A DNA stretch of 8,852 bases from an uncultured Mogibacterium sp. (GCF_938039775.1 NZ_CALHTQ010000081.1:1-8852); one strand, 5' to 3'. Shown: positions 1-6,650, numbered from the stretch's first letter. A program made the numbers and translations. The notes: generated from the sequence alone by a model not told the origin.

Positions 1-1921
1 CAGCTGTATCATATGCTACACCTGCTACTGGGTTTGACGCTGTTTCCTTAACCTTGAACTTGTATGTTCCAACCTTTGTGAACTTGATCTTATCAAATTC
101 TATATGTCCATCGTTCTTAACAAATGATGTTGTATTGTCAGGCATTGTCACACCATCGTAGTTCTCACCAGCAATCTGGCTAACAGACGCTTCGAATGTG
201 TTCTCTGGAATAGCAAGAGCAGTTCCTTCTGAATCAACATACTCCTTGAGGCCTTTGATCTTGACTGTCGCTGTCTGGTAGTTAGGAACGATCGCTGCGA
301 ATCCAGGCTGTGTCGCATTCTGAATTGTGAATGTTCCTTCGGTAGCATTTACAAAACCTGCTGTTGCAAATGCTGTGTTTGCCTTAAATACCTTATTGGT
401 GTATGTGTACTTCGCCGGAGTGCTTGTCTGAACTAGACGGTAATCACCCCTCGATAGTCCAGAGATAGTAGCTTCGCCCCTTGCATTAGTCTTTGCAGTT
501 GCCTTACGACCTCTGATGTAGTAATCAAACCAGTTTCCGCCAACCTTAGTCTGAATCTTGAACTCAGCTCCAGCTATTGGGGTAGTTCCGTCGATATCGT
601 CAACAGCCTTAATGTTGATGCTTCCTGCTGCTACGTTTGCAGTTCCGTTTGCCTTATCGATTGTGTATGAAACCGATGCGGAATCCTCTGCCTGGTCGGA
701 CTTAGCTTTTCCCGTGTTAGTAACAGTCTCTACCGCTGTGATCTCTGGGTAGTGAGTGTCAAACTCGGCGAAGAAGGTAACGACATTTCCATGAGAAGGG
801 CCGTTGTTTCCGTAGATATCCTTTATCTTGTTAATGCCTGCGAGTGATGGCTCGAGGTCGGTATACTTCAGAGAGTCGTTAGACATGTTTGCGATGAAGG
901 TATCTCCTCCGGTCGCAGGATCTGTGAATACACCGTAGCTCAGCTTCTGAGCCTTAACCTTTGCATAGAAGCTATCGTAAGTATCTGAAGATGACTGGTT
1001 AATCTGTGTGAAGTACTGCGTCACTGGAATCCAGTTACTTCCACTCTCATATGGCATAACTGTTCCTGGAGCTGCCTGCGCGTAGAATCTATTTCCACCC
1101 GCTGGCACTTCAGTCCAGTTGTAGCGAACTGCGGAAATCGAGATAGTGCTGAGGTCAACAACACCATTTCTTGGAATCTTATCAACGATCATCATGTTAG
1201 TCTGTTCCTGATAAGTTCCGAAGGTTCTATCGATATTGTTGTAAGTGTTAAAGAGACGCAGCGAACCCAGCTGATTGGAGATCAGCTTAATCCTAGCTGT
1301 GTCGTATGCCGAAGTCCAGCCCTGCTTCTCAAGCAGTCTGTTGTTAATGGTCCTGAGACTTGGGTCTCCTGGTACACCACCAGTATTAGTTCCAGGAACT
1401 GAATCTCTAACCTTGAAAGTTACATTAGTCGAAGCATCTTCAACTGTGAGCGGCTTTGTAACAGGATTTCCTGCAGTCGCACCATTATCTAGAGCCTTTA
1501 GTCTAGCTCCTGTGTAAAGACTTCCAGACATGAAGTTTCTGTCAGCTGGAAAATCTGAATCTAATGTAAACTTAATCTCCGTTCCTGTAATTGTCGCTGT
1601 CGCAATCTTCTGACCACTCTCTAAGTATAGTGGAACATCGGAGCTTTGAAGATTTCCAAACATCGTTCCAATATTGGTAGACAGTTTAATCGTATCACCA
1701 GGCTTCAATGCATTACCTGACTGTGTATCGATGTTGTAATCGAACTTCAGGGAAGCTAGCGAGCCAATATTCACCTGACTCGGCGAAACCGTCACATTAG
1801 AAATCGTGATGTTATATCCGTCCTTCTGTGTTGCCGCACTAACTTCATATGGTGATGAGAATGGTCCAATTGTAATCGCTATTACTGCAACAAGTGCAAT
1901 AAGTCGTTTTGCAAGTTTCAC
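1..1921 (-). CDS. Secreted Cna-B / pilin-isopeptide surface protein, C-terminus cut by window edge
   Basis: A single uninterrupted frame of 640 codons runs off the left edge. It starts at GTG (1919-1921), six bases after AAGGAGG. Residues 1-29 are a signal peptide: KLAKR, a hydrophobic core, and a likely cut after VSA. Residues ~31-430 are beta-rich and resemble the Ig-like adhesin regions of Gram-positive surface proteins; this assignment is weaker. Residues ~433-536 are a Cna-B/SpaA domain, with GSINIKAVD in the first strand (Lys438, probable bond donor) and FTIQN at the end (Asn535, probable acceptor). From ~551 begins a Spy0128/FctA-type pilin isopeptide domain, recognised by FTKVGTYKFKVKE followed by GVAYDT. 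The E-box position of the Cna-B domain reads YRLVQTS, with Gln498 instead of Glu. The wall anchor (LPxTG or similar) is not in the window. The likely role is adhesin or pilus-like stalk on the cell surface; the ligand is unknown. Very sure of the class, unsure of function. Confidence 0.9.
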   Translation of the reverse strand, partial: MKLAKRLIALVAVIAITIGPFSSPYEVSAATQKDGYNITISNVTVSPSQVNIGSLASLKFDYNIDTQSGNALKPGDTIKLSTNIGTMFGNLQSSDVPLYLESGQKIATATITGTEIKFTLDSDFPADRNFMSGSLYTGARLKALDNGATAGNPVTKPLTVEDASTNVTFKVRDSVPGTNTGGVPGDPSLRTINNRLLEKQGWTSAYDTARIKLISNQLGSLRLFNTYNNIDRTFGTYQEQTNMMIVDKIPRNGVVDLSTISISAVRYNWTEVPAGGNRFYAQAAPGTVMPYESGSNWIPVTQYFTQINQSSSDTYDSFYAKVKAQKLSYGVFTDPATGGDTFIANMSNDSLKYTDLEPSLAGINKIKDIYGNNGPSHGNVVTFFAEFDTHYPEITAVETVTNTGKAKSDQAEDSASVSYTIDKANGTANVAAGSINIKAVDDIDGTTPIAGAEFKIQTKVGGNWFDYYIRGRKATAKTNARGEATISGLSRGDYRLVQTSTPAKYTYTNKVFKANTAFATAGFVNATEGTFTIQNATQPGFAAIVPNYQTATVKIKGLKEYVDSEGTALAIPENTFEASVSQIAGENYDGVTMPDNTTSFVKNDGHIEFDKIKFTKVGTYKFKVKETASNPVAGVAYDTA

Positions 1922-1927
1922 GTTCTT

Positions 1928-1934
1928 CCTCCTT
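1928..1934 (-). promoter_or_regulatory. Ribosome binding site deciding the GTG start of the surface protein
   Basis: On the minus strand this reads AAGGAGG, six bases before the GTG at 1921. The following residues form a proper signal peptide, and no in-frame ATG lies near enough to compete. Confidence 0.85.
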
Positions 1935-1986
1935 CTTAATAACATAGCCATTCTGTTATAAAATTCATATTTATACAATCTTATTT

Positions 1987-2016
1987 AGTATACCCTATAG
2001 GTACAATAATAATCAA
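1987..2016 (-). promoter_or_regulatory. Predicted promoter of the surface protein gene
   Basis: On the minus strand there is TTGATT (2011-2016), an 18-base spacer, then TATACT (1987-1992). This gives a leader of about 60 bases before the GTG start. The hexamers match the sigma-A consensus at four or five positions each. The -10 lies inside the first copy of a direct repeat that recurs at 2021-2040. Confidence 0.55.
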
Positions 2017-2040
2017 GCAAAGTATACGAAAACCGTACAA
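1987..2040. repeat. Two-copy spaced direct repeat at the surface-gene promoter
   Basis: Positions 1987-2006 and 2021-2040 share AGTATAC at the left end and GTACAA at the right end, with seven unlike bases between. The copies are 34 bp apart, one over the predicted -10 and one upstream of the predicted -35. This layout would suit a dimeric regulator, but the DNA is AT-rich and chance is not excluded. Confidence 0.4.
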
Positions 2041-2130
2041 AAAGAACAGAAAAATACAAAATAATTTTATTCTAAATTATTCAGATATTTTGATAATCTT
2101 TCTACAATTTTATATTTATACATTTCGAGG

Positions 2131-2171
2131 TTATATAAAAAAGAAGGTGCGGTATAAGACCCGCTCCTTCT
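2131..2171 (-). terminator. Intrinsic terminator after scdA
   Basis: Positions 2142-2152 and 2161-2171 pair as an 11-bp GC-rich stem with one mismatch and an 8-base loop. Read on the minus strand, the stem is followed by TTTTTTATATAA. It lies 66 bases past the scdA stop and separates that gene from the surface protein promoter. It is the only convincing rho-independent terminator seen in the window. Confidence 0.85.
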
Positions 2172-2236
2172 AGTATTCGCTTGCTCATATTTTGTCTATC
2201 CCATCTGCAAATACGCAGCATGGCTGAGTCGTAGCT

Positions 2237-2935
2237 CTAAGCTTGTTCTTCATACTCAGGGAAAACTATGCTGTTCTCCTTGAAAACATGCACGAAGATA
2301 TCCTCGGTAAACTCCCTAATTAAGTTAAATGTGCGCTCATAAGTCACACATGCATCTTGAGGCACTGTATAATCATTAGTTAGCCTCTGCATCTCCTTAA
2401 TCATATCGCCCACCGCATTGTGCTCATCTTCAAGCTGCTTGATAAAGGCAAGCGTCTCATTGTCTGGATGCGGATTAGCACGCATTAGAGGAAATACTAA
2501 GCGCTCTTCTTTCGCAAAGTGAACTTCTAGTTCCGCTTTCATAGTAGCAAAAAGATTGTGAATCTTCGTTAGCTCTTCGGCATGATGTGTATAGTGCACA
2601 ACTAGAATCTTGTTGATAAGTTGATCTAGCTGTGCCATCATCTCTCGTTCATCTTTATGATGTGTCAATTCCAAATCTGCAAGCATATCGTTAACACTCA
2701 GGTTCTTAAATGCATCGATAGATGCAGCGCCACCATCCTGTGATGGAGCTGGCTTTGCAGCTAGTTTATTAAGTTCTGCCACAATTTTCTGCACATCTAC
2801 TTCACCATCAGGAAAAGACTCGTCCATCGGTAGATGACCACCACAGCAGTAGTCGAGATGTAGCTCATTTAGATAAGGAATTGTTTGTGGATAAAGCCTA
2901 ACGACTTCTGCCAATGTCATTTTCTCAGTAATCAT
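2237..2935 (-). CDS. scdA: Iron-sulfur cluster repair di-iron protein, ScdA/YtfE (RIC) family
   Basis: A complete 232-residue protein. The family repairs Fe-S clusters damaged by nitric oxide or oxidants, acting in the cytoplasm through a non-haem di-iron centre. Residues 1-40 form the ScdA N-terminal domain with the paired cysteines DYCCGGH (Cys30, Cys31). Residues ~100-230 form the hemerythrin-like four-helix domain. The expected iron ligands are visible: His117/118, His139 with Glu143 (HxxxE), His172 in EDEH, and His216 with Glu220 (HxxxE). The linker between the domains (residues ~65-100) is charged and somewhat long. The ATG start follows AAGGGG by seven bases. A terminator lies downstream. 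An upstream Nim-like flavoprotein reads in the same direction 204 bases away, so both may belong to a nitrosative or redox stress response, but co-regulation is only inferred. Confidence 0.94.
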   Translation of the reverse strand: MITEKMTLAEVVRLYPQTIPYLNELHLDYCCGGHLPMDESFPDGEVDVQKIVAELNKLAAKPAPSQDGGAASIDAFKNLSVNDMLADLELTHHKDEREMMAQLDQLINKILVVHYTHHAEELTKIHNLFATMKAELEVHFAKEERLVFPLMRANPHPDNETLAFIKQLEDEHNAVGDMIKEMQRLTNDYTVPQDACVTYERTFNLIREFTEDIFVHVFKENSIVFPEYEEQA

Positions 2936-2959
2936 AATTTCACCCCTTACACTTTGTTT

Positions 2960-2988
2960 AATATACGCTTACCCATTCTTTTCAGAAA
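2960..2988 (-). promoter_or_regulatory. Possible scdA promoter
   Basis: On the minus strand TATATT (2960-2965) makes a good -10 about 25 bases before the scdA start. The matching -35 position reads TTTCTG, a poor hexamer, so the promoter may need an activator. A perfect palindrome AGGTTAACCT (2992-3001) is centred about 43 bases upstream of the predicted start site. Confidence 0.4.
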
Positions 2989-3137
2989 TTTAGGTTAACC
3001 TCGGGAGCTTCTCGCTCCATCAGCTTTGCAAAATATTTCTCATTTTGCCATCATACTGCGCACTGAATCGTTCCCATCGCTCTTGTAAATTCTTCAAACA
3101 CTGAAGCAATAGGTACTATATAATCATACCCTAGATC
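2982..3137 (-). pseudogene. Decayed C-terminal coding remnant of an unidentified gene
   Basis: Reading the minus strand from 3137 gives 28 codons of ordinary-looking protein (beginning DLGYDYIVPIASVFEEF), a TGA stop at 3051-3053, then 22 more codons in the same frame (WQNEKYFAKLMEREAPEV and on) ending in a second TGA at 2982-2984. The composition is far more protein-like than the surrounding intergenic DNA, with balanced charged and hydrophobic residues. No start codon with a ribosome binding site opens it, and the frame runs back into the end of the Nim-like gene in another phase. I do not recognise the family. It may be a truncated gene tail with one nonsense mutation, or a coincidence of frame. 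Confidence 0.4.
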
Positions 3138-3139
3138 AC

Positions 3140-3628
3140 TTATAAATGTATATGACCTTTTGGCTTCTTTCTTTTCCCCGTCATATGCTCAACCTCTAGC
3201 GCATACACCAATGTCCTCGGAACAGCGGCAGGGTTAAAATATGCATTTTTATCCTCATGATAGTGATTCATGAGCTGCCTCAAAGCGTGCATCTTCTCAT
3301 CATCCGAGAGGATTCGAATCTTGCCTCTTCCGATTACACTCTCGTACGCCATCGTGCAGTAGCCTTTGTCCTCGAAATACTCTAGCTCATGCTTGCAGTC
3401 CATCTCGAAGGTAGCACGATTATCCTTCTCGAATAGTCCAACCTTGTATCCCTCGAGTGCACTGTGGAAATACAGCGTCAGCTTGCCGTCATGCACCTCC
3501 GTTCCGAAGTTGAGCGGAAGTATATACGGATATCCGCCGTCATTAAGCGCTAGCCTGCATATGTCGCAGCGATTTATTATCTCCATCAGTTCGTCTAATT
3601 CTGTTATCTCTCTGTCCTGTCTTCTCAT
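3140..3628 (-). CDS. NimA-like pyridoxamine 5'-phosphate oxidase-fold protein
   Basis: A complete 162-residue protein with the split beta-barrel PNPOx fold. The N-terminus (MRRQDREITELDELMEIINRC) and the core around residues 20-80, notably YILPLNFG and YFHSALEGYKVGLF, followed by FEMDC, are characteristic of the 5-nitroimidazole-resistance (Nim)-related group. Such proteins bind FMN or haem and act as small cytoplasmic redox enzymes. Most relatives in anaerobes have no proven substrate, so resistance to nitroimidazoles should not be assumed. The ATG start has AGGGGG six bases upstream. It follows the YwqG gene by 62 bases with no visible terminator, so readthrough is possible. The length is normal and no lesions are seen. 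Sure of the fold, unsure of the reaction. Confidence 0.88.
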   Translation of the reverse strand: MRRQDREITELDELMEIINRCDICRLALNDGGYPYILPLNFGTEVHDGKLTLYFHSALEGYKVGLFEKDNRATFEMDCKHELEYFEDKGYCTMAYESVIGRGKIRILSDDEKMHALRQLMNHYHEDKNAYFNPAAVPRTLVYALEVEHMTGKRKKPKGHIHL

Positions 3629-3690
3629 ATATATCCCCCTTACACGCGACTCAGGTATCGGGCAGTAAAATCCTATAGTCTATTTTGCGA

Positions 3691-4536
3691 TTAGTAGCAG
3701 TCCCAGCTATAGAGGCTCTCGGCGAAGTCCAAGTTGCGAAGCTGCTCTTTTGTCGCAAAGAAATTTCCTACGCCGCAGTCTCCCCACAGGATGTAATAGT
3801 CGTCAGTTCCGAACTCGGAGTCCAGTTGGAACAGCAACTCAGTGTAATCCTCGAAGTCCTCGTACATGCGTGGATCTTCCTGCGTGAAATGGCCGTAGCC
3901 ACCAATCTGAGTGTGATTCGAAATATCGAGCTCTTCTATGATCTCATCAACCTCTTCATCGTCGATGTCGTATGATTCGTCACCCTCTGCCTGTTGCTCA
4001 TCGATATGTTCATTAAGCTTCTCAGTAAAAATATCCTCGAATCGGAAATCGTTCGGCATAATCCACTGGCTAGTTTTTTCAAAGGACATGGCAAATGGTG
4101 CACCGTCATTAATAGGTGTGATAAGTTCGTCTTCCTTCTTATCCTTCTGTGGTTCGTACATCTCTCTGAGTTCCTCTTCAGAGAAATGCTTGTCTATCTC
4201 TGGATAGTAAATAACCCTTTTTTTGCTATCTGAAGTAGGCTTTGTATAGTCGTTGCCCAGATTATAGTCTCCGCCAAAAATCCAAAACTGCATGATGCCC
4301 TTTGATGGGTAGATGCTGTTCTCAGGCAGCTCCTCGCAGTTTATCTGCGCCAGATACATTAGCTGCTCACCCCTATCGGTAGTAGGGATGTTCGCGGTCT
4401 TCGGCAAATAGAACCAGCCCGCAACGTTGCTGCTTGTCATCGGTGTCTTGGTTTTGGGTATTAAATTAATCTTTATGGTTTCTCTGTTCTCGATTTTCTT
4501 GAAATCTTCGATGAATTTTTTGATTTTTTCTGTCAT
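3691..4536 (-). CDS. YwqG-family (DUF1963) protein
   Basis: A complete 281-residue cytoplasmic protein of the DUF1963/YwqG family, whose biochemical role is not established. Family signatures are visible in order: GEQLMYLAQINCEELPE (residues ~56-72), GIMQFWIFGGDY (80-91), the GGYGHFTQEDPR segment (212-223), and LLFQLDSEFG with ILWGDCGVGNFF near residues 234-260. It ends in a typical SLYSWDCY tail. An acidic stretch (residues ~180-204, rich in Asp and Glu) sits between the two halves. The ATG is preceded by AAAGGA at five bases. It lies just downstream of the abiE operon, but base composition is higher in GC than abiE, so it probably does not belong to that module. Relatives often occur in accessory clusters with toxin or immunity genes; that association here is inference. 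Confidence 0.93.
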   Translation of the reverse strand: MTEKIKKFIEDFKKIENRETIKINLIPKTKTPMTSSNVAGWFYLPKTANIPTTDRGEQLMYLAQINCEELPENSIYPSKGIMQFWIFGGDYNLGNDYTKPTSDSKKRVIYYPEIDKHFSEEELREMYEPQKDKKEDELITPINDGAPFAMSFEKTSQWIMPNDFRFEDIFTEKLNEHIDEQQAEGDESYDIDDEEVDEIIEELDISNHTQIGGYGHFTQEDPRMYEDFEDYTELLFQLDSEFGTDDYYILWGDCGVGNFFATKEQLRNLDFAESLYSWDCY

Positions 4537-4598
4537 GCGGGTCCTTTCTGTGAATCAAATTTTATAACTTACTATATAGTTATTATTGGGTAGCACGC

Positions 4599-4630
4599 TA
4601 ATTCCTAAAAAATAAGTGCATTAATTCCTA
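4599..4630. repeat. 9-bp direct repeat at the end of abiEii
   Basis: TAATTCCTA occurs at 4599-4607 and 4622-4630. The second copy contains the abiEii stop codon. It could mark a junction of the AT-rich abiE module, but no third copy is seen at the other edge near 6200. Confidence 0.45.
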
Positions 4631-5524
4631 TTGCCATGCTCGAATTTGATGATTCCATTTTAAACGATACTCTTTATTATCTCGTATACTTTCAACAATT
4701 GGGAGCAGGACTGCCTTTATTACATCAATAACCTCAAGCAATTCAACATTTAACAAAGTTTTCTTCTTTTTTGTAAATGCATGCCACCGGCGTTGGTGAA
4801 TCTCGCTTGTTATAAAGTCATCAGTAAAAGCAAAAATATCACTAAAACCAGTCTTCCTATGTTCAAAAGTTGCTTTAATAGCCTCCTTAAGTTCTGTTCC
4901 ATCAAGATTATATGAATCAGCCAAAAAATATATGTCGTAAAAATCTTTATATCTACTATTAGCATCTCCAAGGGATACTATAGCTTCAAATTTTTCAGAA
5001 ATCACAGATGAAATCGAATATGCGTATATCTCTGGGGCTTCCATACTGAGTAATACAGGAAACTCCATTTTTACCCTGCTGGGATAAACAACATCTCCAA
5101 ATCCAATATCAATAGATATCGGGACTTTAGTTTTATCCAAATATGCTATAACGGAAACATTAACCCCATGGTATTCTTTGAATTCAGTAATATTCTTCAC
5201 TTCCAATGTGCATAAATCATATTGCAAAGCATCATCACAATCGATAGAAAATATTTTTTCGAATACTGTCTTTATATCTTCAATAGAATTTGGCAGATTC
5301 ATTGCTAAAAGATCAATGTCTCTTGTAGCTCTTGAAAATTCGCCGTCAAAAAGCGCATACAAAAATATGCCTCCTTTTAGAGTAAATCGATCAACATACT
5401 CCGATATCGAAAGCCTGTATACTGTCCTTTCCAAGCCATATGCTATCAATGCATCTTGAAATGTCTTTCCAGATATCACAGATTTGTTTTTCAATCGATC
5501 TTTTACTGATTTTGCACTTATCAT
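4628..5524 (-). CDS. abiEii: Type IV toxin AbiEii, nucleotidyltransferase-like
   Basis: A complete 298-residue toxin of the AbiEii/AbiGii family, a DNA polymerase beta-like nucleotidyltransferase. Family members cause reversible growth arrest and can abort phage infection. Visible elements are LKGGIFLYALF (Gly51-Gly52), then RATRDIDLLA with the metal-binding pair Asp69 and Asp71, a third acidic strand ISIDIGFGD (Asp139, Asp144), SEKFEAIVSL (Glu177, Lys178), and RYKDFYDIYFLA (Lys193, Asp194, Asp197). All catalytic positions I can judge are present, so it appears intact. Its ATG overlaps the abiEi stop in an ATGA tetranucleotide, giving translational coupling with the antitoxin made first. Sampled lines of its sequence are near 28% GC, against 45-57% in sampled lines of scdA, the nim-like gene and the Xre gene, which suggests horizontal gain. 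No terminator follows the stop. Confidence 0.93.
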   Translation of the reverse strand: MISAKSVKDRLKNKSVISGKTFQDALIAYGLERTVYRLSISEYVDRFTLKGGIFLYALFDGEFSRATRDIDLLAMNLPNSIEDIKTVFEKIFSIDCDDALQYDLCTLEVKNITEFKEYHGVNVSVIAYLDKTKVPISIDIGFGDVVYPSRVKMEFPVLLSMEAPEIYAYSISSVISEKFEAIVSLGDANSRYKDFYDIYFLADSYNLDGTELKEAIKATFEHRKTGFSDIFAFTDDFITSEIHQRRWHAFTKKKKTLLNVELLEVIDVIKAVLLPIVESIRDNKEYRLKWNHQIRAWQ

Positions 5525-6105
5525 ACGAGGACCTCCAAGTACTGCCTAATTGTAGTTTCGCATTTCATCAGTTTTGCATATTTTAAAAGGCGATTTAGAT
5601 TCCTATCTTTTCTTTGAAGATATGTTGTAAAGATCTCCTTGGTTTCTTCAATGCCAACGTTTTCTCTATAGAATACGATGTCGACAACTGTTTTCTCCAT
5701 GTCATAAATACTGAATTTATTCTTTCCCTGCTTAACAGTTTTAATACCTAGTTCATATCTAGCATTTGTGTAGTGATAAATATTCATTTGAGGCCATATA
5801 GGTTTGGTAGATATTTTGGATTTCCTCCGAATTGCGACATCTATAGCATCAGGTATGAATGTTGTAAGATGATAATAAACTGCAGCGCTTAGTAGACATA
5901 TAACACCATTAGGAGTATAAGCATCAACATAATAAAAATCTGATTCCTCTCCGCAGTACTTCGAATTCTCGTAATAGCTTTTATTCAGTTTTATAAGATG
6001 TCCATCACTCACTAGTTGGCTAATTTTGTACTGTGAGAATCCTTTATTCTTAAGTTCCTGCATAGAAAAAATCTTCTGATCTTCAGGAATCGTTGTCTTG
6101 TCCAT
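5521..6105 (-). CDS. abiEi: Type IV antitoxin AbiEi, winged-helix autorepressor
   Basis: A complete 194-residue antitoxin. Residues ~12-50 (FSMQELKNKGFSQYKISQLV, then DGHLIKLNKSYY) form the N-terminal winged helix-turn-helix typical of AbiEi. Residues ~60-190 form the C-terminal domain with NGVICLLSAAVYYHLTT and DVAIRRKSK, and a DMEKTVVDIVFYR segment. In known systems AbiEi neutralises AbiEii without forming a stable complex and represses its own operon by binding inverted repeats in the promoter. Matching inverted repeats are present here upstream. The ATG at 6103-6105 lies eight bases after AAGGCGG and is preferred; an in-frame TTG at 6108 is one codon upstream. The stop overlaps the toxin start by four bases. 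The gene is as AT-rich as the toxin, so the two moved together. Confidence 0.93.
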   Translation of the reverse strand: MDKTTIPEDQKIFSMQELKNKGFSQYKISQLVSDGHLIKLNKSYYENSKYCGEESDFYYVDAYTPNGVICLLSAAVYYHLTTFIPDAIDVAIRRKSKISTKPIWPQMNIYHYTNARYELGIKTVKQGKNKFSIYDMEKTVVDIVFYRENVGIEETKEIFTTYLQRKDRNLNRLLKYAKLMKCETTIRQYLEVLV

Positions 6106-6126
6106 CAACTTTTCCGCCTTTTTGTG

Positions 6127-6173
6127 TTTAATTTAAATTCGGCAAATAAGCAACTTGCCGAATTTAAATTAAA
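6127..6173. promoter_or_regulatory. abiE operator: perfect 19-bp inverted repeat
   Basis: TTTAATTTAAATTCGGCAA at 6127-6145 is the exact reverse complement of 6155-6173, with a 9-base spacer. It runs from the edge of the predicted -10 to just above the abiEi ribosome binding site and covers the expected transcription start. Its position fits AbiEi autorepression as known for other type IV systems. In RNA the part that is transcribed could also fold as a stem in the leader. Confidence 0.85.
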
Positions 6174-6201
6174 TACTAGTATTGACTTAATCTTTTGTCA
6201 A
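6173..6201 (-). promoter_or_regulatory. abiE operon promoter
   Basis: On the minus strand a perfect -35 TTGACA (6196-6201) is followed by a 17-base spacer and a -10 TAGTAT (6173-6178, four of six). The -10 touches the 19-bp operator, so repressor binding there would block polymerase. Confidence 0.75.
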
Positions 6202-6203
6202 TA
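6180..6203. promoter_or_regulatory. Second dyad over the abiE -35
   Basis: TATTGAC (6180-6186) and GTCAATA (6197-6203) are perfect inverted repeats with a 10-base spacer. They span the -35 hexamer and most of the promoter spacer. The sequence differs from the 19-bp operator, so a second binding mode or a different protein may be involved, or it may be chance within an AT-rich promoter. Confidence 0.5.
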
Positions 6204-6233
6204 AGTTTTTTTGCTATACTAAGCTGTTCCAGT

Positions 6234-6638
6234 TTAATACACTTCGCAGATCACTTCTCTATTAGCCTCAAATTCCTCGTCAAAGCTAACTAGCAGATAC
6301 AGTTCACCCGCTGGCGATTCACCCACATAGTATCCTAGCGCAAATGCATCGTAGCATCCACTCTTATCGAACATTATATCAGTAAGCGAGATACCTTCGA
6401 TATCCTCTTCGGGAAAATTTTCTTTTATAAGGTGTAGTGCCTCTTGATCCAACTCGCTTATTTCAGCGGCTAGCCTTTTCATCAATGAGTCTGGGATGGA
6501 TTTTATATCCTTCTCACTGTATTCAGAGAAGCTAAAGTGTAAATCCTTACCGGACCTACGACTTATAAAGTATATTCCTGCTGTTGAGCTGTCCCATGAT
6601 TTGCCCTGCCAGAGGGCGAGGAGTTGTTGTTTTGTCAT
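6234..6638 (-). CDS. Small acidic protein of unknown function
   Basis: A complete 134-residue soluble protein with no signal peptide or membrane segment. It is acidic, with charged helices in residues ~41-80 (SEKDIKSIPDSLMKRLAAEI and IKENFPEEDIEG). The C-terminal half alternates hydrophobic and acidic strands, as in DAFALGYYVG and ELYLLVSFDEEF. I do not recognise a family with certainty; the pattern recalls small DUF2004-like or immunity-type proteins, which is only a hint. The ATG follows AGGGGA by six bases. Directly upstream of that site lies a 7-bp tandem repeat. It is 55 bases after the Xre regulator without a terminator, so the two are likely co-transcribed, and no terminator separates it from abiEi below. 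Confidence 0.8.
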   Translation of the reverse strand: MTKQQLLALWQGKSWDSSTAGIYFISRRSGKDLHFSFSEYSEKDIKSIPDSLMKRLAAEISELDQEALHLIKENFPEEDIEGISLTDIMFDKSGCYDAFALGYYVGESPAGELYLLVSFDEEFEANREVICEVY

Positions 6639-6650
6639 GTGGTGTCCCCT

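Noticed and set aside
558..1517. Open frames on the plus strand and a 66-codon minus frame (148-348) inside the surface protein gene
   Set aside because: They lie in other frames of a continuous 640-codon secreted protein with clear domains, and lack ribosome binding sites.
2060..2081. 8-bp inverted repeat AATAATTT / AAATTATT upstream of the surface gene
   Set aside because: Pure A/T arms in a very AT-rich stretch; expected by chance.
3004..3048. Two small hairpins (3004-3018 and 3028-3048) as terminators of the nim-like gene
   Set aside because: Neither is followed by a T-run on either strand, and both fall inside the possible coding remnant.
3366..4233. Several plus-strand open frames over the nim-like and YwqG genes
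   Set aside because: They are antisense shadows with Ser-rich, low-complexity translations opposite well-recognised proteins.
6106..6108. TTG start at 6108 for abiEi
   Set aside because: An ATG immediately follows in frame with good spacing; the difference is one residue.
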